Source: Nematostella vectensis (taxonomy: Eukaryota > Cnidaria > Anthozoa > Actiniaria > Edwardsiidae). Taken from it: 64,000 nucleotides of DNA. Location: positions 12,817,208 through 12,881,207 of the forward strand of contig NC_064046.1 of NCBI RefSeq assembly GCF_932526225.1. Direction: 5' to 3'. Of this stretch, positions 55,447 through 64,000 are shown piece after piece. Within the stretch, counting starts at the first letter, position 1, and every line of letters starts with the position of its first letter. The position numbers were made by a program, and so were the translations under genes. The notes under the pieces are model-generated. The model was not told where the DNA came from, searched no databases, and worked only from the letters and a program-made list of their open reading frames with translations.

Positions 55447-55692
55447 AGCCGCATTGTCACCAGTTTACTTCCGGTCGATAACGTAACAATCTCCGATGGT
55501 TTTTAACGGAAAACGCGAAAAATATTTCAAAATATTAAAAGCAGTGTGTTTATTGGAAGTTTCTTTGAGGATGTGATTGATAATTTGGAGCGGATGGCCT
55601 GCTTAATATCTCGGATTTTAATAGATTCTTTTGTCTTTTAACGGTTGAGGTTTCCGTCGGACCTCCGGAAGTAAACTAAAGACAATGCGGCT
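55447..55692. mobile_element. MITE flanked by TTAA
   Basis: Ends AGCCGCATTGTC and GACAATGCGGCT, extended by AGTTTACTTCCGG/CCGGAAGTAAACT, form inverted repeats of about 30 bases. TTAA is present on both sides (55443-55446 and 55693-55696). TTAA target sites are known for piggyBac and Kolobok transposons, so this may be a non-autonomous relative of one of these. Confidence 0.8.
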
Positions 55693-55867
55693 TTAATAGC
55701 CAATTGGCTAATAACCTTGTGGCCCTCACCTAAAATATTAAATACAAAAAAAATACAATTACACTTACTAAAAATATATGATAAAAAATGGCAGAGAAGT
55801 ATATATAAATATATATCTATATTAAGCTATATAAAACTAAATAAACATAAATCAAACACTATAAAAA

Positions 55868-57960
55868 TTAAACGTTAAAATGTTGCAAAATCTTTTGATC
55901 ATGTAGAGCCTTGTTCCATAAATTAATTTTAAAACATCTAAGAGAGTCTACTTTTCTGGCATCTAGACTTAAACTGTTCCATAGTTTTGATGCGGAGACA
56001 GCAAAGGTGCGCCCACCTTCGGTCTCACGCTTATACTTAGGGCATATAACATTAAGTTTACTGTATCTCGTGTTTCTAGAGTGACGATCACTGTTTAAGG
56101 ACAAATGTTCTTGGAGATAACTTGGTACATTACCGTTTATGCGTTTGTACATAACTGCGCAATGATCAATTTTACATATGTTCATAGAATGGAAGCCACT
56201 GTTAAAAAGTTCGACTGATGGAGTCAAACGGTCCGCATACAAGATTGTTCGCGCCGCACGCTTTTGAAGCTTTAGAATTCTGTACTGCGACTCTTTGTCG
56301 CAAGATGACCATATTACATTAGCGTAATTCAAAACGGGCATTTTGATAGCATTAAAATAATTAATGCGTTGGTTTAATGGCAGGTACGAACGAATGTTTC
56401 TCAAGATAGCTATGCGGGAAGCGAGCTTTTTACATACTTGTGAATGTTAAATGACATATGAATACTATGTGAATGTTAAATGACAACAAACTATCAATTT
56501 CAAGGCTCAAGAGAGTTGCTTTGTTAACATGATCTAAAATTGTATTTCCATTGATTGAAATATTAAGTTGACTGTTTAATCTTGTGGCTAGCCGTTTTCC
56601 TGTAATCGTCAGAACCTTGGTCTTCGATTTATTAAGTGGTAGCTTGTTTGCAGTAGCCCAAGACTGAATTTCGCTTACAGAGGTGTTTAACGAGCGTTCC
56701 AGTTTTGAGATATTTTGGGTATCCGCGGATGCTGTGACTGTTGTATCGTCAGCGTAAAGATCTATTTGAGAGCTTACATGCAGCGGGAAGTCATTGATGA
56801 ATAGAATAAAGAATAATGGACCCAAAATGCTCCCTTGAGGAATTCCGTGCTTGATAGGAGCGTCACGTGACATCTTGCCATCCACACATACCACTTGCAT
56901 CCTATTTGATAAATAAGATGAACACCATTTAAGTTCCTGACCGTCAATTCCATACACCTGTAGTTTCTTTATCAAGAGTCCGTGGTCAACCATGTCGAAG
57001 GCTTTTTGGTAATCTACCAACACCATGCCTGACACTTTGTCATTGTCTAGATTAAAAAAGAGGTCATCTATCAATTTGATTACGCAGTTTAAGTACTACG
57101 CTTTTTACGAAAGCCTGATTGCCTTGAATAAATAAGATTGCTTTCGCACAGAAACGCGTAAAGCGAATCATGCACATGACGCTCAATTACTTTCGATAAA
57201 ACAGAGAGCACTGAAATAGGACGAAAATTGCTTGGATTATGCTCACTTCTACTTTTAAACAAAGGCGTGCCCTTAGCTTTCTTCCAGCGTGATTGACATG
57301 TTCCCATAGAAATGGACAGATTTATGAGTCGAGCAATACTTGGTGCAACTGCTGGTGCAACATGTAAAATACGGGCGCTAATTTTGCCGATACCAGCCGC
57401 CTTATGTGCGCTAATCTTATCTATTATGTGCGCAACTTGACAGTTCGTAATAGCTGGAATTTTAAAATGTAAATCTGGATCCTTTCTAGAGTTAACAAAG
57501 TTTATCAATAGAGAGATATCAAAGTTCACATTAGTGAGCTGGCTTCGTATTTTTTCAGCGATGGTAGAAAAAAAAAGAATTAAATTGCTCAGCTATCTCC
57601 GCTTTATCAAGCACATCGTGATCATCAATTTTCAACTTGTTGATTTCTCTACATTTCTTATTTGAGCCAGTAAGAGTTTTGATAGATTCCAGATGGCGCT
57701 TAGATTGTTTTTGTTCTCCTTAATGGAATTGGTGTAGTATTCACGATTGTTGAACGCAAGATTTTGACGGCTTTGTTTCTCGCGACTCTATAACTGATCC
57801 AGTCATTTGCATCATCTGAATGCCTTGCCACCTTAAGAAGGTGATCCCTTGTATGTAGCTGTTTTACGACGGCTTTTGTTATCCATGGTTTCTGGGTGGT
57901 GAGCTTCACACGTTTATGGCGTTTATATAGTCCACTTCAGAGGGTCCTATTGAAGTGAGA
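55868..57960 (-). pseudogene. Broken CR1/Jockey-like non-LTR reverse transcriptase
   Basis: Remains of a LINE open frame in pieces: 57700-57909 (KPWITKAVVKQL..), 57089-57529 (FRPISVLSVLSKVIERHVHD), 56430-57074 and 55868-56404. The third piece carries the reverse transcriptase core: VDYQKAFDMVDH, IPQGSILGPLFFILFINDF and the catalytic YADDTT. The last has the C-terminal LKLQKRAARTILYADR type segment. Shifts and stops separate the pieces, and a short local duplication (GTGAATGTTAAATGACA) around 56440-56490 lies at one break. No endonuclease domain is visible, so the 5' end is truncated. CR1, Jockey or Daphne type is my best guess. Confidence 0.85.
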
Positions 57961-58453
57961 TGCGCAGACTTGCGGCGCGCGCGTGAACGGCAATGTGCAG
58001 CCCGCCCCGAGCTAGCATTATAAGCGCAATATTTACTCACTTGTTTTTATAACAGTTAATTGGTAATCAATGTAATCGAAAGATTGAAACAAGTGAAAGT
58101 ATAAAGTCCCCAAGATCGTCCAGCGCTAGATAGAAGTCGAAGTTACGAAAAAAAATTTTGTGCTCCTATTTCAGCAAAAAAATCTAATTTATTATATTTA
58201 TTCATAATCTCGTTGCTCGAAAGGTTGTCGGTTCAACATACTTGAAGTCTTTGCCGATGGCCATGCTCCTGGCCATGTGCACCCGAATATAGGCTTTCTA
58301 TATAGATTTAGACAGTCTAAAAGCTCCTCATTAGATATCGGGATCCCTGTGGTGGTTGTAACCTTGGCCACCAAGTGTTTGAACCCCCCCACCCCACCCC
58401 TCTTAATAAATTTTGGTTGAGACGACACATCAGGTTAAGATTACACATCAGAT
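57961..58453. other. Spacer between the two retrotransposon remnants
   Basis: Contains a C-run at 58385-58400 and AT-rich DNA. Some of it may be 5' parts of either retroelement, but no frame supports this. Confidence 0.4.
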
Positions 58454-60219
58454 TTAGATTATTTCTAAAAGGCAACGAGCCTTCTCCAGGGGTGGCAAGG
58501 GCTCACCAGCCTTCCACTTGTGGCGTAATAAGGTTCAGCGGCTAATTAAATCTTGTAAGCGCACCTTCTATGAGAGAAAGGTCGAGGCCCTCAAAGAGTC
58601 TAACATCAGTCGTTGGTGGAAGGAGGTTAAAGCTTTATCTGGGGGCTCCTGTCGTAACGGAAAGTGGTACGATCAGCTCCTTGTTACAAGTGATTCCGAC
58701 CCTCTCGAGTCTCTGTGTAACAGGATGAATTCCTTCTTTGTCGGGCTGACCTATGACCTCCCCCCTCTAACTACTCGAGATGTGGCATCCTTTCAAGTCG
58801 ATGAAGTCCCTGCTAGGTTACTTGCCACCATCCCGGAGGTGGAGCAAGCCTTATCTGCCACCAAGATAAAAAAAGCACCCGGTCCCGATGGAATTCCCAA
58901 TACCATCCTGAAGACCTTCGCCTTCGAACTTGCTCCGGTCATATGCGACCTTTACAACAGCTCGCTAACTGATGGCTTCTTCCCATCTCCTCTAAAGTCT
59001 GCTATCGCACGTCCTCTCCCTAAGCATGCCAAGACCGTGGAAAACGATGTGAGACTTATCTCCCTAACGTCACAAGTCGCCAAGATCATGGAAGGACTAA
59101 CACTTTCGAGAATGCTCCCCGCTGTCTTAGATAAAATAGATAGTAAGCAGTTTGCAGTTGCGTCTAAATCTACCGAACAGGCTATTGTCTATATTCTACA
59201 CCTTATGCTTGAGGCCCTTGATCTCGGCAATTGCTCGGTTAGACTCTTTTTCGCGGATTTCAGAAAAGCATTCGCTTTAATTGACCATCACATCTTACTA
59301 GATAAGTTAAAATCACTTAATGTTGAAATGGCACTTTTGCGCTGGGTTGCAGCCTTTCTACAAGGGCGTTCGCAGTCTGTTTGTCTCGATGGTAAAACAT
59401 TTTCCTCGCAACTACTTAACGGGGGAATCCCTCAGGGTACCAGGCTTGGGCCCATTTTCTTCTGTGTAATGGTCAATGACTTGGTCAGGACGTGGCCCCC
59501 GCGGGCTAAGTTCGTGGACGATTTGACTGTTCTTGAGGTGGTACCTAGGAACTCACCATCCATGCTAGAACACATTGTTAACGACATTCAAGCATATACC
59601 CTAAAGAATAACATGCGCCTTAATCCATCAAAGTGCAAAGAAATGTCCGTTCTTAAACTATGATAGTTGCAGTTGGCAGCCCATGGCCGTAGGCGGTAAT
59701 ACCATCGATCGGGTGCAGTCGTTCAAGCTGCTTGGCGTTCTCATATCGTGTGACTTGACATAGGTTGCGCACTGCGACTTCATAATTAAGAAGGCTAACA
59801 AAAGGCTTTATGCTCTAAGAGTACTTAAAAAATGCGGCCTGGATGTCATAGAGCTGATAACAGTCTACGGTCACTTATCAGATCGGTCATTGAATATGCG
59901 TCTGCAGCCTTCGCGAACCTTCCAAATTATCTGTCTGACGCCCTAGAGAATGTTCAGAGGCGCGCGCTCAAGATCGCTTTCCCAGTTCGTAGTTATGAGG
60001 GCTCACTCACGCTTGCAAACCTTCCAACGTTGCACGAGCGAAGAAATATTGCATGCCAGCGGTTCGTTTCCAGAATCAAACTAGAGAATCCTCTTTTTCC
60101 TATTATTAAAGGGCGTCGCATTACACATGATTCAGGGTATAACCTCAGGTCTAATTCTACATCATATCAGAGGCAAACTAATACGAGTCGGGTCTTTCAA
60201 CGAGTTCGTTACTGTTAAA
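58454..60219 (+). pseudogene. Second broken non-LTR reverse transcriptase (FVDD type)
   Basis: The main frame runs 58518-59663. It carries KAPGPDGIPNTILK (fingers), ISLTSQVAKIMEG, FADFRKAFALIDHH, GGIPQGTRLGPIFFCVMVND and the catalytic box FVDDLT. A stop ends it at 59661-59663. The reading then continues in other frames with FKLLGVLISCDLT (59701-59760, followed by a stop) and the C-terminal segment RSVIEYASAAFANL..VQRRALKIAF at 59832-60218. No endonuclease is visible, so it is truncated at the 5' end. It differs clearly in sequence from the opposite-strand remnant at 55868-57960 and is a different family. A TCA/TTA microsatellite follows its 3' end, as is typical of some non-LTR tails. Confidence 0.85.
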
Positions 60220-60285
60220 TATGCTGATTACATTTGTATCTCTGGCTCACCTGTAATCCAGTCTATACTTGGAAAGGTTGAATTA

Positions 60286-60302
60286 AACTTATTATTAATA
60301 TT

Positions 60303-60374
<72 letters not shown>

Positions 60375-60395
60375 ATTATAATTATTATTAAACTT
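60286..60395. repeat. ATC/ATT trinucleotide microsatellite
   Basis: About a dozen ATC units are followed by ATT units and then TTAATATTATAATT. It lies just past the end of the plus-strand retrotransposon remnant. Confidence 0.92.
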
Positions 60396-60540
60396 ATTAT
60401 TATTCCCCAAGTGATCCACAATATTTCAAGAGCCTGAAACTGTTTGAGTGACAGCATCATCTTTCCATCAATAACTTTTTTGAAATATATTAAAAGTGCC
60501 ATTACTATAATGATGGCAAGTCTTATTACAGGCCAGGCGC

Positions 60541-60915
60541 CCGTTTCTCGAAACACCAGAGAATTCTCGGGCCCGAAAACTTTATTTTGCATTTTTGCTC
60601 AAAATTTCGCATGTTTTTCCTCTGGAGAACCGCTTTCGTGTTTTAGAAACACTTTAAACTTCCTCTTGGTTCGTATTCCAAATGATTATTCTCAATAGGG
60701 CTATTTTCGAAGTTTTGCTAAAGCCAAAAAGTTACCCGAAAAGTCTCGGGTAAAAGAGGTTTATCCTTTACATGAATTTTTCTGGTGAAATACAATGTTT
60801 GACGATATTTCAACACATTTAGATACCATAAATTTTAAAGGAATTAGCCAGCTTTTCAAATTTAAGGAATAAAACGTTTTCGGGCCCGAGAATTTTTGGG
60901 TGTTTCGACAAAGTG
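60541..60915. mobile_element. MITE with CGAAACACC..TCTCGGGCCCGAAAAC ends
   Basis: CGAAACACCAGAGAATTCTC followed by GGGCCCGAAAAC (60549-60580) pairs with GTTTTCGGGCCCGAGAATTT followed by TTGGGTGTTTCG (60876-60908). There is no coding capacity. It is nested in the 6.8-kb unit. Confidence 0.8.
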
Positions 60916-61793
60916 TCCCCAGGATGGCAGATACACTCCTGGACTTTTTTTGCAATAATTTTAAATGTTTTTATGATTTCTGGACAGCCAAGAGGTCAGT
61001 CAAAAGAGAGTCAAATTTGAACAAATTAAGATACTGTTAGTATGTAATACTTCAAGTATTCATAACCGATTATAAGTTAAATGAGAAAGTAACAAGTATC
61101 AATTTTTGAATTAAGCTTAAAAATGGAAACAGAATTTACAAAAAAAGACACAAATGTAATGCCCTTTATGTTCATATACTACTTTTACATGGTTATTTTT
61201 TTACAGTTTCTTACCAGATCAGGGCAAGTTGAGTCCAGGGCAGGTCATGAGTGTATATATTAATGTACAAACACAATTACTTACAGTTTTGAAGAGCTGG
61301 TTTAATATAAATGTAAAACACAAAAAAAAACAAGACATAAACCATGGTATGTTACTTCTTACACTATTGTTAGTTAACTAGCAGTATCAAACACCTTATG
61401 AATGATAATATGGCCTCTCAGCGAGAGAATTTTGAGATCGAAACAAATGATCACTTATTTCCGAATTTATGCTTTGCAAGAGCAAGAAAAAATGTCCTCG
61501 TAACAAAGTTTGAGTCCATGGAGAAATAAATAGTCCAAGGCTAGTGAAAAATGTTTTTTTCTCTGTGGCTAAAAGGGTTCAGAAATTAGGAGGCATATGA
61601 CGATGTAGGAAGACTTTGAAAAGCAAGCGTCGTTTTCCCCCTTCTTGACCGCCATTTTGGATTCCCTAAGACAAAGTCAAATTTTCCAGTCTGTCATCTG
61701 ATTGGCTAATCTGTGCATCTAAAATAGCCTGATCCTAGGAAACGCCGTGACACTTATATAATACAGATGATTGCCCCTACTTATGAGCCCCTG

Positions 61794-63868
<2,075 letters not shown>

Positions 63869-64000
63869 GTAAGGCCTTATAACACGAAGTTTGTCACAGA
63901 ATTCAAGATAAAAGGGAGTACTCATTACAGTCAAACCAGGTCAAGCATGCCCCAATAATCCAGTCAATTACTGAGTTCATTATTTGATTATTTGCTGAGA

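Larger units (their letters stand above)
54951..61793. mobile_element. 6.8-kb unit bounded by about 465-bp inverted repeats
   Basis: The left arm (54951 to about 55428) and right arm (about 61340-61793) are reverse-complement copies along their length. The outermost bases are CAGGGGCTCATAAGTAGGGG on the left and CCCCTACTTATGAGCCCCTG on the right. Shared internal phrases include GAGGACATTTTTTCTTGCTC, AGCCTTGGACTATTTATTTC and GGATCAGGCTATTTT. CTGAAA occurs directly left of the unit and one base right of it, a possible target duplication. Inside lie two broken retrotransposons and two MITEs, probably nested insertions. No transposase frame was recognised, so it would be non-autonomous. Alternatively, these are two inverted copies of one repeat. 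Confidence 0.65.

Noticed and set aside
60263-60592. Met/Ile-rich frame on the minus strand
   Set aside because: Translation of the ATC/ATT microsatellite.

Overview
The window looks like nuclear DNA of an early-branching animal, most likely an anthozoan cnidarian such as a sea anemone (Nematostella-like). The organism is inferred from gene content, from compact intron-rich genes with vertebrate-like exon structures, and from the very high load of short inverted-repeat elements, minisatellites and decayed non-LTR retrotransposons. There are no bacterial operons, ribosome binding sites or CRISPR arrays.

Layout. 1-8 kb: an intronless myosin essential light chain gene (minus), an inverted-repeat element carrying 38-bp tandem repeats, a broken inverted copy of an amidohydrolase exon, and a 0.7-kb ACCT/ACCC microsatellite. 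8.0-12.5 kb: a five-exon YtcJ-like amidohydrolase (plus) whose introns hold duplicated exon fragments and a doubled MITE. 14.4-27.3 kb: a 13-exon MTSS1/MIM homologue (minus, I-BAR domain), with several introns filled by minisatellites. 27.3-42.9 kb: a long stretch with no gene I can support, holding foldback elements, MITEs and minisatellites. 42.9-44.0 kb: an intronless protein of unknown family (plus).

45.9-52.1 kb: CENP-S/MHF1 (plus) and CENP-T (minus) sit tail to tail. Both are histone-fold subunits of the same CENP-T-W-S-X kinetochore particle. 52.8-54.6 kb: two divergently transcribed small heat-shock proteins, each with two alpha-crystallin domains, share a promoter region with heat-shock elements and two TATA boxes. 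54.95-61.8 kb: a 6.8-kb unit bounded by long inverted repeats contains two oppositely oriented, broken non-LTR reverse transcriptases and two smaller MITEs. 62.6 kb to the window end: proteasome subunit alpha type-7 (PSMA7, plus, cut by the window edge) with a tRNA-Glu(CTC) gene inside intron 3.

Exon coordinates of the spliced genes were derived by hand from GT/AG (one GC/AG) sites. They are supported by continuous reading frame across every junction and by recognisable family sequence on both sides. The most noteworthy observations are the CENP-S/CENP-T neighbours, the repeat-derived start of amidohydrolase exon 4, the inverted exon-5 pseudocopy with a microhomology deletion, a frame-required GC-AG intron in the MTSS1 homologue, a MITE family with 5-bp target duplications, and the head-to-head double-domain sHSP pair.
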